Assembly (NCBI GenBank): GCA_030153045.1
Contig: JASLID010000061.1
Coordinates: forward strand, 1 to 50,182
From: Flavobacterium sp.
GTDB lineage: Bacteria; Bacteroidota; Bacteroidia; Flavobacteriales; Flavobacteriaceae
Reading direction: 5' to 3'
DNA: 50,182 nt
A program made the translations under genes and the position numbers. This document shows positions 26,918 through 35,315 of this stretch, piece by piece (within the stretch, counting starts at the first letter, position 1; the number at the start of each line of letters is the position of its first letter). The notes under the pieces are model-generated. The model was given only the letters and a program-made list of their open reading frames with translations, made no database searches and was not told the origin of the DNA.

Positions 26918-28144
26918 TTAGAACTTTTCTTTTTGTTTACTTATTGCTTCCAAATATTTTTTGGCCAACAAATCGTATGTTCTGTTTTCAAAAATCCATT
27001 TAAATCCGTTTTTACCCACATTTAACCTTTCTTGATCTGACATGTTTGAGTAATGAAGAATAGCATTTTTTAAATCTTCTGTCTTAGATGAGTTTACAAA
27101 AACTCCACAGTCAGCTTCATTTATCATAGAAGGAAAACCCGTGTAAGTAGCTATAATAGGCTTAGCGGCTAACATATATTCTACAACTTTATTCATCGAT
27201 TGTCCGTAATCCCAAACTTTTGAATCTTTAGTAGAGAGGTATAAAATATCACAAATTTGTAAAAAATACTTTACTTGATTTTGTTTAATTCTTGGTAAAA
27301 AAGTAACATTTTCATATTGTGCTAATTCCTTTTCAAAACCTTTTTTCAAATCACCACTACCCACCATTAAAAAATGAATATTAGTAAATTTATCCATCTC
27401 TTTAATTGTTTCGACAAATGTTTCCAGCGCATTAGTTATTCCCATACTTCCAGCATACCCAACAATGATTTTACCTTTAGAAACCAAATGTTGGAAAGGA
27501 TTATCTTCAGAAAGATTTTCAACCTGATAACTATGAGGATCAAAACCTAAAGGTGAACAAAAGAATGGTTTTTCTTTTCCTATTATATTTTTAACATGTA
27601 AATCGAGTCTTGGCATGGTGCCTACTACGAGGTCTGCTTTATTATATCCTAATTTTTCAATAAAGCCAATTAGCAAAACTAATGGATGCCATTTAGAAAA
27701 ACCCCCTTCTTCAGTCATTGTAAGTGGCCAAATGTCGCGTATTTCAAATACAAGGAAACTACCCCATTTCCTTTTAAGATAATAACCATATATTATAGTA
27801 AAAATGGAAAGTGATGAGACTATTACTACATCCGGTTTATTACTATTTTTCAGGCTCATAGCAAACAATCTTCTTTCAAAATCGAGCCAAGAAAGAATTC
27901 TGTCAATAGAAGCTGTTTTTTTGTATTTTTTGGTTTTTATCCAAGTGATATCAACCCCGTCCTGTTGTTCATCGTTGTACACTTTTCCTGTAGAAGGAAT
28001 ATTTGTAAAATGATTTGCATCTGATGTAATCAGACGAACGTCGTTTCCTAATTTTTTAGCTTCTCTTGCCAGAAAAAACAAACGAGAGGGTGCTTTAGCA
28101 TACTGAGGAGGACTTGCATACTTTGAAATAAACCAAATATTCAT
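26918..28144 (-). CDS. GT4 family glycosyltransferase (WbuB-like)
   Basis: 408 residues, GT-B fold. N-terminal WFISKYASPPQYAKAPSRLF and FEIRDIWPLT resemble the WbuB-type fucosamine transferases. The donor lobe has VGYAGSMGITNALETF, MVGSGDLK, DILYLSTKDS and KVVEYMLAAKPIIATYTG. Its ATG shares one base with the stop of the glutaminase-WbuX fusion gene (TAATG), so the two are translationally coupled. It may add the sugar made or modified by that enzyme. Donor unknown. Confidence 0.8.
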   Translation of the reverse strand: MNIWFISKYASPPQYAKAPSRLFFLAREAKKLGNDVRLITSDANHFTNIPSTGKVYNDEQQDGVDITWIKTKKYKKTASIDRILSWLDFERRLFAMSLKNSNKPDVVIVSSLSIFTIIYGYYLKRKWGSFLVFEIRDIWPLTMTEEGGFSKWHPLVLLIGFIEKLGYNKADLVVGTMPRLDLHVKNIIGKEKPFFCSPLGFDPHSYQVENLSEDNPFQHLVSKGKIIVGYAGSMGITNALETFVETIKEMDKFTNIHFLMVGSGDLKKGFEKELAQYENVTFLPRIKQNQVKYFLQICDILYLSTKDSKVWDYGQSMNKVVEYMLAAKPIIATYTGFPSMINEADCGVFVNSSKTEDLKNAILHYSNMSDQERLNVGKNGFKWIFENRTYDLLAKKYLEAISKQKEKF

Positions 28145-29973
28145 TAATCTTTTTTGTATAGTTTAGGTATGTTATTAACTGTTTTTATCACACTTTCAAA
28201 ATCTAAACCTAATGTATCTAAATACCATCTTATGTTTTGATAGCGTGGTCTATTTTCACAAGCTACTAATTCCAACGCTTTTTCTCTTGTCATTTGACCT
28301 TCACGTATTTGATTGCTACGGAATGTATCGTGCTCAGTAAAGCCAGCCACAGTATAATAAACATAGTTGTAAAAAGCGGCCGTACCATCGCCAATTCGCC
28401 AAGTAGTGCTCGTATCTATAGATTTTTCCCAATCGTATTGATTCAAAAGCGTGTCGTTTACTTCATTTTCATCCCATCTCCAGTAATCGAAAATATGATA
28501 ATAATCTTTTTTCTCTGTAAAGCTTCTATAATATTCTCCAGATAGCGTATCCCAAAGTGAACTATTAAAATAACCTGGACTTTCCATCATGGCTTTGAAT
28601 CTTTTAGAATGGTATCGTAACTGCTTCATAGCACCGTGGCTATACACTCTTTTTTCTTCAAAATCAGGTTCAATGTCTAAAAATCCTGTTTTAAAATGGG
28701 TAACTTCTAATGGGTTTACTCCCCATAAATTTAAATCGATACCAGTTTGTTTTTTAACACTTTCCACATGACGGAAGAAATGTTTATCTCCAGCTGTTAG
28801 CATGGCCATCATACCTAAGTGTGGTGATTTTAACCAAGCCTCTAAGTTCATTCTGATGTTTTTCCTTTTTTGTGAAATATCTGCAGCTATTATGATGTTT
28901 TCAACACCCATTTCTGCACACATTCTGCTAATATTTCTTCTACCCAAATCGGTTACCATTCCCCAATCATAGGTATACGTTATTGGCTTCATTTTTAGCT
29001 CTTCGACTATTAAATGCAACCCGTAACAACTATCTCTTCCTCCCGAAAATGGCACGATACAATCTAGCTCATTGCCTTTTCGTCTATAAGGTTCCACTAG
29101 TTTAAAAAGTTCTTCTTTAGGTCTAGGGTTATTTCTTGGCTGGTAAGTATTGCAGTAATTACATACTCCTAAATCATCAAATTTTATAAAAGGCATTGTT
29201 TCAGGCAAAATACATTTAGTACACCTTTTTATATGATGATCTTCATACAATAATAAACCTTCTTCAATTGTATTGAATTTAAATTCAGGAATTAAGTCTT
29301 CTATTCTACTTTTCTCGTCAGTTATAACAAGATTTTCATTAGACTGTGGAATATCAATAAATTTTGCCTCTTCTTTTATTTGATGAATATTTTCGCATCC
29401 AATTAAACTCAGTCCGTAACTTTCTGAAGCAAAATATGTTTTCCCGTCGTTATCCCCTACATAAAGACTTCCGTTATTAGAAAACAATACTAATTTTCCA
29501 TACTCAGGAAGTACTAACGCACATGCTATTACTCCTTTACAAAGTCCTAAAATTTGTGAAGGTAAATCTTCAACTTTCCCATTATTAGCGAGATGTTCTT
29601 CCGCAATTGCAACTATAGCCTCTGAATCAATTTCCAGATGTCTTTTGCCTTTTAATTTAGACCATATTTCTTCTTCATTTACAATAATACCGTTATGAAT
29701 AGCACTAATGTTACCTCGTACCACTGGCTGATTGTCAGCAAGACCATTAGTTATTAAACGACTATGTCCTAATACTACTTTGTATTTGTATGGCTTTACT
29801 TTGTTTAATAGTTTTTCAACATCGTAATCGGCTCTATTTATTTTATAAACATTGTCAGTATAATATATAAGACCACTAGAGTCTTTACCTCTTTGTTTAG
29901 AATGTTTAACCAGTTTTTTAAATTTATTCTCATCAATATTTGAATTTGATACCGCCCCAAATATTCCACACAT
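28144..29973 (-). CDS. Class II glutaminase fused to a WbuX/WbpG-like sugar amidotransferase
   Basis: 609 residues. An N-terminal Ntn glutaminase (about 1-240) has Cys2 (MCGIFGAVS), RGKDSSG at 28-34, GHSRLITNG at 69-77, HNGII at 93-97 and DSEA at 116-119. A four-Cys zinc-ribbon-like motif follows (C251, C254, C271, C274), then a PP-loop synthetase domain with SGGRDS at 310-315. The C-terminus has QMTREKALELV, also found in WbuX proteins. WbuX normally takes ammonia from separate HisH/HisF subunits; here the glutaminase is built in. The likely role is ATP-dependent amidation or amidination of a nucleotide sugar. It lies close to a separate WbuX-HisH-HisF set. The target is unknown. Confidence 0.72.
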   Translation of the reverse strand: MCGIFGAVSNSNIDENKFKKLVKHSKQRGKDSSGLIYYTDNVYKINRADYDVEKLLNKVKPYKYKVVLGHSRLITNGLADNQPVVRGNISAIHNGIIVNEEEIWSKLKGKRHLEIDSEAIVAIAEEHLANNGKVEDLPSQILGLCKGVIACALVLPEYGKLVLFSNNGSLYVGDNDGKTYFASESYGLSLIGCENIHQIKEEAKFIDIPQSNENLVITDEKSRIEDLIPEFKFNTIEEGLLLYEDHHIKRCTKCILPETMPFIKFDDLGVCNYCNTYQPRNNPRPKEELFKLVEPYRRKGNELDCIVPFSGGRDSCYGLHLIVEELKMKPITYTYDWGMVTDLGRRNISRMCAEMGVENIIIAADISQKRKNIRMNLEAWLKSPHLGMMAMLTAGDKHFFRHVESVKKQTGIDLNLWGVNPLEVTHFKTGFLDIEPDFEEKRVYSHGAMKQLRYHSKRFKAMMESPGYFNSSLWDTLSGEYYRSFTEKKDYYHIFDYWRWDENEVNDTLLNQYDWEKSIDTSTTWRIGDGTAAFYNYVYYTVAGFTEHDTFRSNQIREGQMTREKALELVACENRPRYQNIRWYLDTLGLDFESVIKTVNNIPKLYKKD

Positions 29974-29984
29974 AGCATTAATTT

Positions 29985-31133
29985 TTATATAGTTAAAATT
30001 TTATTGTAAGCTTCTATCAATTTTTTTTCTTGATATGCCCAACTTAAATCATATAGATTGTTTTTACTCTTTGTTTCAGTATTTACAGTTTCTAAATGCT
30101 TTATTGTTTTATATATTTCTTCTTTATCTAAAGAACAACAAACTCCCAATGAATATTCATCTATTATTTTTTTCATATCTGGAAAATCAGACGCTAATAT
30201 ATATAAATCAGAAAATGCGTATTCAAAAAGTTTATTGGGTAAGCTATAATAAGTACTTTTAGAAACAGCTTCAATCATACATAAACCTACATCTGCAGAT
30301 TGCGAAATTTCAACAACTTTATCATAGGGTACTGCTTGATGATAATGTATATTTGGGTATTTTTTTTCCAATATTTTTATTTCGTCAACATACTCTCCAT
30401 AGCCCACAAGGACTAAATGTGATTTGATATCTTTTTTTTGAAAAGCCTCAATAAAATAAGTAATCCCTCTCCCAAACTCGCAAATAATACCTAAATATAA
30501 AAAAATTTTTTCATCAGAAGGAATGTTAAATTTCTCTCTTAAATAATTGGTTTTAACTGCAACAAAATCATTATCTAGACTCGGCGCATTAAGGATTAAT
30601 AAGCTATTTTTTTCTCCTAAATTTGAATTATACCATTCAATAATTGAAGGACTTACACAAATTAGTAAGTCAATATAATTCCATCCTGCCTTTTCAATAA
30701 ATAAAGTATATTTTGATAAAATCTTAGATTGACCCGCTTTATCAGATTCTAACTCATGTGCATCATATATTAATTTTGACCTACAAAAGAACTTAATAAC
30801 CAATGCAATAGGTAAAAACAGAGTGTCGTGACAATGAATAACATTTGGCTTAAAAAAAATTCCTGGCAAAGTAATTCTTAAAAATGCTTCTATAAAATTT
30901 ATAAAATATTTAATTGGCCTTGGAAGAAATTTTAATTTTTTAGTAACTAATTTAAAAATTCTGACATTTTTATTTTGTTTAGCACTATACCCTTGTCCTT
31001 CATTATCATCTATACCAAACGCAACCAATGTACTATTCTGAATATTTTCAAGAGATTTTATTTCTTTTAATATTCTACCATCGTATCTAACATCAGTAGG
31101 TGTTAAATGAAGTATTTTGATTGAATTACTCAT
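29985..31133 (-). CDS. GT4 family glycosyltransferase
   Basis: 382 residues. KILHLTPTDVRYDGRILKEI at the N-terminus, a middle segment VIHCHDTLFLPIAL and YDAHELESDK, and a donor lobe with IFLYLGIICEFGRGI, LVGYGEYVDEI, ADVGLCMIEAVSKS and PNKLFEYAFSDLYILASDFP mark a GT-B enzyme of family 4. It lies between hisF and the glutaminase-WbuX fusion, so it may act on amidinated sugars. A run of eight T on the plus strand near 30360 falls inside the gene. Specificity unknown. Confidence 0.8.
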   Translation of the reverse strand: MSNSIKILHLTPTDVRYDGRILKEIKSLENIQNSTLVAFGIDDNEGQGYSAKQNKNVRIFKLVTKKLKFLPRPIKYFINFIEAFLRITLPGIFFKPNVIHCHDTLFLPIALVIKFFCRSKLIYDAHELESDKAGQSKILSKYTLFIEKAGWNYIDLLICVSPSIIEWYNSNLGEKNSLLILNAPSLDNDFVAVKTNYLREKFNIPSDEKIFLYLGIICEFGRGITYFIEAFQKKDIKSHLVLVGYGEYVDEIKILEKKYPNIHYHQAVPYDKVVEISQSADVGLCMIEAVSKSTYYSLPNKLFEYAFSDLYILASDFPDMKKIIDEYSLGVCCSLDKEEIYKTIKHLETVNTETKSKNNLYDLSWAYQEKKLIEAYNKILTI

Positions 31134-31154
31134 GTTTAGTTATATAATCAATCA

Positions 31155-31919
31155 TTAATAATTCTCAAACGCTTGAACAATTTCTGCTTGGTTTGGATAA
31201 GTGATAAGCACTGCATTGTGTTTGCCTTGAAATACAAATTGCGCACCTGCTGCTGCTGCTGAAGCATGATGATTTTTACACACTTTTACAAAATCAGACA
31301 ATCCATTTGCTCCTCCAGCTGCAATAACTGGCACATTTACTGCTTTTGCGACTTGACTAACAAGCTCAAAATCATATCCACTTAAAGTACCATCCTTATC
31401 TATTGAATTTATTATTATTTCGCCAACGCCTAATCTTTCTAATTCTTTAGCCCATTCTATTGGATTATATTTAGTTTTTTCAAGACCGCTATTTATATAA
31501 ACCGAATAATTACCAAATAAATTCTTTTTAGCATCTATAGATCCGACAATTGTAGAACTCCCAAAATATTCAACTGATTTTCTTACCATTTCAGGATTTC
31601 TTACCGCATGTGTATTAAGTATTACTTTTTCAATTCCAACACTTATTATTTCTCTAATCATCTCTGGTGAAGTAATACCTCCACCATATCCTAATGGCAT
31701 AAAACATTCGCTGGCAATATCGTATAACATTTCGAAATTTGGTTGTTTCCCTTCTTTTGAAGCTGTGATATCTAGAAACACTAACTCATCTACTTCTTTT
31801 TCGTTAAAAATTTTAATAGCATTTATAGGATCCCCAATATATTTATGGTCCTTAAATTTTGTTCCTTTATATAAGCCATTATTCTTTAAAAGTAAAACAG
31901 GAATTATTCTATGTCTCAT
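31155..31919 (-). CDS. hisF2: HisF-like subunit of a sugar amidotransferase (not histidine biosynthesis)
   Basis: 254 residues, a (beta/alpha)8 barrel of the HisF family: GYGGGIT, SIDAK, SIDKDGT and AGGANG. The cyclase Asp of true HisF (Asp11 in T. maritima, context CLDV) is replaced: the segment reads IIPVLLLKNN, with Leu at the aligned position. The other conserved Asp residues (D129, D174) remain. This pattern fits the LPS-locus HisF proteins that pass ammonia from HisH to WbpG/WbuX. It stands 5 nt after hisH and downstream of wbuX; no other his genes are nearby. Confidence 0.83.
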   Translation of the reverse strand: MRHRIIPVLLLKNNGLYKGTKFKDHKYIGDPINAIKIFNEKEVDELVFLDITASKEGKQPNFEMLYDIASECFMPLGYGGGITSPEMIREIISVGIEKVILNTHAVRNPEMVRKSVEYFGSSTIVGSIDAKKNLFGNYSVYINSGLEKTKYNPIEWAKELERLGVGEIIINSIDKDGTLSGYDFELVSQVAKAVNVPVIAAGGANGLSDFVKVCKNHHASAAAAGAQFVFQGKHNAVLITYPNQAEIVQAFENY

Positions 31920-31924
31920 GATCT

Positions 31925-32542
31925 TTAAATTTCTGCAAAGTTTTTTAGCAATTGAAATCCATACTTATGGCTTTTCTCAGGATGAAATTGTACGCCATAA
32001 ATATTTTCTTTGTGAAGTCCTGAAACATAAGAAATTCCATATTGAGAAGTAAATTGTATATCCTCTTCTTTTTTTGGATTAATATAAAAAGAGTGAACAA
32101 AATAAAAGCGAGAATCTGTTGGAAGGTTTTCTGTTAATTTACTTTCATGATCAACAAAAACATCTAACCAGCCCATATTTGGAACTGGAAGTTCAGAACC
32201 TGCTTTAAACTTTCCTTTAAAAGATAAAACTTCTGCATCAAACCAAGCTAAACCTTCCTTATTTCCTTCTTCACTGCTTTTACACATTAATTGAGCTCCT
32301 AGACAAATTCCTAAAACAGGTACTTTATCTACTAATGCTTTTTTATTTAAAACGTCTATTAATCCTTTATCGAATAAATTATTCATTCCTGTATCAAATG
32401 AACCTACTCCTGGCAAAATAATTTTTTTGGCATCATCGATTATTCTTTTTTCTGAAGAAATGACAGAATCATATCCTAACTTTCTAAGCATATTTTTGAT
32501 TGAGCCAAGATTGCCCATTCCATAATCAACAATTACAATCAT
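31925..32542 (-). CDS. hisH2: HisH-like glutaminase subunit of a sugar amidotransferase
   Basis: 205 residues, a class I (triad) glutamine amidotransferase. The nucleophile is C80 in LGICLGAQLM, and the His/Glu pair is H187 and E189 in QFHPEKS. Start VIVDYGMGNLGSIKNML and LPGVGSFDTGM are HisH signatures. The triad is intact, so it should hydrolyse glutamine and pass ammonia to HisF. It lies 3 nt after the WbuX gene and 5 nt before hisF. In P. aeruginosa O5 the equivalent trio makes an acetamidino group on a diacetamido uronic acid. Confidence 0.85.
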   Translation of the reverse strand: MIVIVDYGMGNLGSIKNMLRKLGYDSVISSEKRIIDDAKKIILPGVGSFDTGMNNLFDKGLIDVLNKKALVDKVPVLGICLGAQLMCKSSEEGNKEGLAWFDAEVLSFKGKFKAGSELPVPNMGWLDVFVDHESKLTENLPTDSRFYFVHSFYINPKKEEDIQFTSQYGISYVSGLHKENIYGVQFHPEKSHKYGFQLLKNFAEI

Positions 32543-32545
32543 TTT

Positions 32546-33754
32546 TTACATTTTTCTTAATTTATTTAAACTTCCGAAAAATTTTCTCAAAGTATTTTTT
32601 CTTGACTCATCGTTTTGAAAATCAGAATATTTTGAAGGTGGCAAAGCCATAATTCTGTTATATTCTTCCATAGAAATTCCAAGTTTTTTAGCAAAATAAA
32701 TTTTATCTTCTTCTAATTCTATTGGGTCATACAATGGCTTTTTTAACTCTTCAATAGCCTGTTCTCTGGTCATTTGCCCTGATACAATTAGGCTAGACAA
32801 GTGCGCTTTTCTTTTATCGTATCCAAATTTTTCTGGAAGATAATGTGCTTGAAAAAACTTTGTGAATTTTGATTCATAGTGTTTCCCTCCATAATCTCTC
32901 CAGCTTAATTCATCTTTTAAAAATTGCTTAACACTTTCTTTATTATAATCTATGTATTCTAAAGGCCTTATCACCTTCATCCCTTTGATGATTGGATAAT
33001 CAACAAGGTACTTGAAAAGCGAAACACTTGGATATGTTTTTAATTTTTTAGTTCCAAATTTCTTATGAATTGCAAGCATATTTCGAGAGTCACTTGCGTC
33101 ATAACCCCATGCACTTGGTAATATTGACTCTGTAGCCATATTCCCTCCATTCATAATATATTTTATATTATATTTTTTTGCTTCTTGATAAAGACTGGCA
33201 ATAAAGCAATGATCTTGAGGCACATCTAAATTAGCAATCGATGATTTAAAGTAGGACAACTGTAAATCTCTCATTTCTTCCCAATCTATAACTAAAGTAT
33301 GTAAATCTAAATCTAGTTTTTGAACTATATTTTGAATGTTATTAACGGCTAATTCCGAATTCCATCCTGTATCAACATGAACTACTAATGCACGAAGTCC
33401 CATGACTTTAGTAACAAAATACGCCATATAAGAACTGTCGACTCCACCACTTAATCCCATTATACAGTCGTAATCTTTACCTTCACCTTCTTTTTTAAGC
33501 AAAGTTGTGATTTGATCAAGTCTTTTTTGGTTCTCTTCAGCACTTAACTTATGAGTGTTTTCCCAATCTTTATAGTAATGTACATAGTTACAAACTCCAT
33601 TTTCATCAAAAGTAATTAATGGATCCGATGTATCCATAACTGTTTCAACACACATTTGATATGGTTGAAGATGTAGCTCTGCAGTTCTGGAATGGTTAAT
33701 AACTAACTGATCTATGTATTTCTCCTGCATAAAATTTTCACTATTATAAATCAC
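32546..33754 (-). CDS. wbpG: WbuX/WbpG/PseA-like N-acetyl sugar amidotransferase
   Basis: 402 residues with the PP-loop SGGVDS at 102-107, VVHVDTGWNSELAVNNIQ, GGNMATES, and the C-terminal GQMTREQAIEELKKP typical of the family. It uses ATP and ammonia from HisH/HisF to turn an N-acetyl group into an acetamidino group. The N-terminal motif that in relatives holds four Cys reads C35-V-E-T38 and C55-N-Y-V58, so the second Cys of each pair is missing and a zinc site is unlikely. A likely substrate is UDP-GlcNAc3NAcA from the WbpB/E/D cluster. It follows a 203 bp gap with a putative promoter. Confidence 0.83.
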   Translation of the reverse strand: MIYNSENFMQEKYIDQLVINHSRTAELHLQPYQMCVETVMDTSDPLITFDENGVCNYVHYYKDWENTHKLSAEENQKRLDQITTLLKKEGEGKDYDCIMGLSGGVDSSYMAYFVTKVMGLRALVVHVDTGWNSELAVNNIQNIVQKLDLDLHTLVIDWEEMRDLQLSYFKSSIANLDVPQDHCFIASLYQEAKKYNIKYIMNGGNMATESILPSAWGYDASDSRNMLAIHKKFGTKKLKTYPSVSLFKYLVDYPIIKGMKVIRPLEYIDYNKESVKQFLKDELSWRDYGGKHYESKFTKFFQAHYLPEKFGYDKRKAHLSSLIVSGQMTREQAIEELKKPLYDPIELEEDKIYFAKKLGISMEEYNRIMALPPSKYSDFQNDESRKNTLRKFFGSLNKLRKM

Positions 33755-33957
33755 AAAATCGCAAAATTACAAAATTATTAGTCAGTTTGTGAAATTTGCT
33801 TCAAAACTTTAGATTTCAATGAGTCCGTTAGTTTTCATCGAAATAATTGTGCTTTTTGATTAATTCAAATTAATTATAAATATTACAAAACAGATGAAAT
33901 AGAATTGTTTATCTCTTTTCAGAAAAAAAGTATTGATTCCTAAGAAATTAGAGTTTT
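33755..33957. other. 203 bp intergenic region, the longest in the window
   Basis: It separates the wzy candidate from wbuX, both on the minus strand. Apart from the CAAAATTA boxes near 33762-33777, no ORF, tRNA, repeat or hairpin with a U tract was seen. It is very AT-rich and probably holds a promoter for the downstream genes. Confidence 0.5.
33762..33777 (-). promoter_or_regulatory. Putative promoter -7 region for the WbuX-HisH-HisF operon
   Basis: Two consecutive CAAAATTA boxes (33762-33769 and 33770-33777) read TAATTTTG on the minus strand and match TAnnTTTG. A TTTG lies at 33805-33802, 24 nt from the outer box, just beyond the usual 17-23 nt spacing. The inner box is 8 nt from the ATG at 33754 and would leave almost no leader. 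Confidence 0.4.
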
Positions 33958-35199
33958 CTATATTTTATCATAGGTTCTGTTAAACACTGTTTTAGATAAT
34001 ATTATTAGAACTAACAATCCATGAGTAAGAAACATAACTGTTAATTCCATTTCTATTGACGCCATTATCATGATTATATAAATTCCAATATATTTATGGT
34101 TAACATTTAAAGATCTCAAATAAAATATCACATAAGCTAAAATATAAGTGTAAATTAAAACACCTACAATCCCAAAATTAGTATAACCGTCTGCAATTAT
34201 CCCTGTATTTGCGTTAGTTTCACTTTCTTCCCCAAACAAATAATTTCCAACGATAAAATTAGGATGAATACCATTATAATTTGATATTGATTTAAACAAA
34301 CTATGTTGCCAATACATTTTATCATCTTCAAACAAAACAAAAAATCCATTTGTAATTAAAGGATTAGTAAACATTGTTCTTCTAACTAAAAGATCATTTA
34401 CTAAATTAATAGGAAGCGATTTATTAATAATTAAACAAACGCATAAAGTAAGTAGTATTCCAAAACTAAATCCCAATATTTTCTGTTTAATCGTACCATT
34501 GAAAAAATAAAAAACAGTGATAAAACCTAAATTTAAAAAAGTGGATTTTAGCCCCGAAATTAATCCTAAATATATCCCAAATAAAAACCCAATAATGATT
34601 AAAATTTTCATTCTTTTTTCAACACCATAATATATAATAAATGGACATATTATATTAGCGTAAGATGAATACATATAACCTGTTAACATATTCCCTCCCT
34701 CATTAAATGTTTTTCTTTGGGCATAAACATACTGTATATCATCTCCAACACTAAAATTAAATTGATACGTTAAGAAAAACACACTAAAACCAATAACAAT
34801 CATTAGAAGTATCAATGTAAATTTCTCTCGCTCAGGAAATAAACTTTTGGGTATTATCATTTTTTTTCTTGAATTGATATAATTAAAGATTATAAATGAA
34901 AAATGCCCTACTAATGGCAAAAAATGGGCCTTAGAAAAACAATAATATATTAGATAAGGTAATGTAGAAAAAATAAAAAAAATCAGCACTAATGTGAATA
35001 TAAACTCATCTTTTTTATAAATTCCACTGAGTAAAAACATAAATGCAACATAACATATGCTTGATATTATAATTTTTTCAGAATTATATACAAGTTCATA
35101 GCCAAGCGATGAATAATATGTAGCAATGCTATTCTGATATAAAAAACATAAACAAACTGTTATTAAAGAAAAAACATATAAGAAATAACGAAACTTCAT
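33958..35199 (-). CDS. wzy: Wzy-like O-antigen/capsule polymerase (no. 2)
   Basis: 413 residues with about ten to twelve membrane helices and a large loop between about 260 and 345 (RRTMFTNPLITNGFF, GIHPNFIVGNYLFGEE, NANTGIIADGYTNFGIVGVL). The GDGY/ADGYTNFG-type loop before a helix is common in Wzy polymerases. No sequence is strongly conserved in this family, so the call rests on topology, this loop and position next to wzx. It would join repeat units on the periplasmic side. It starts 116 bp after wzx ends. Confidence 0.75.
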   Translation of the reverse strand: MKFRYFLYVFSLITVCLCFLYQNSIATYYSSLGYELVYNSEKIIISSICYVAFMFLLSGIYKKDEFIFTLVLIFFIFSTLPYLIYYCFSKAHFLPLVGHFSFIIFNYINSRKKMIIPKSLFPEREKFTLILLMIVIGFSVFFLTYQFNFSVGDDIQYVYAQRKTFNEGGNMLTGYMYSSYANIICPFIIYYGVEKRMKILIIIGFLFGIYLGLISGLKSTFLNLGFITVFYFFNGTIKQKILGFSFGILLTLCVCLIINKSLPINLVNDLLVRRTMFTNPLITNGFFVLFEDDKMYWQHSLFKSISNYNGIHPNFIVGNYLFGEESETNANTGIIADGYTNFGIVGVLIYTYILAYVIFYLRSLNVNHKYIGIYIIMIMASIEMELTVMFLTHGLLVLIILSKTVFNRTYDKI

Positions 35200-35315
35200 T
35201 TAATTATATTTTTTAAATTGTTTTAAAACACATTATACTGTTGATATTCATCATTGTTTTTATTTGATATTCATTTAAACATGCTTTACAAAAAGTATGT
35301 TTTATTCGATAGTGC

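Noticed and set aside
31155..32542. hisF and hisH as part of a histidine biosynthesis operon
   Set aside because: No other his genes are present, the HisF cyclase Asp is replaced by Leu, and the genes adjoin a WbuX-type amidotransferase.
35277..35302. Inverted repeat (11 bp arms with one mismatch) after wzx, considered as a terminator
   Set aside because: On the minus strand it has a mismatch and no U tract follows, so it does not fit an intrinsic terminator.
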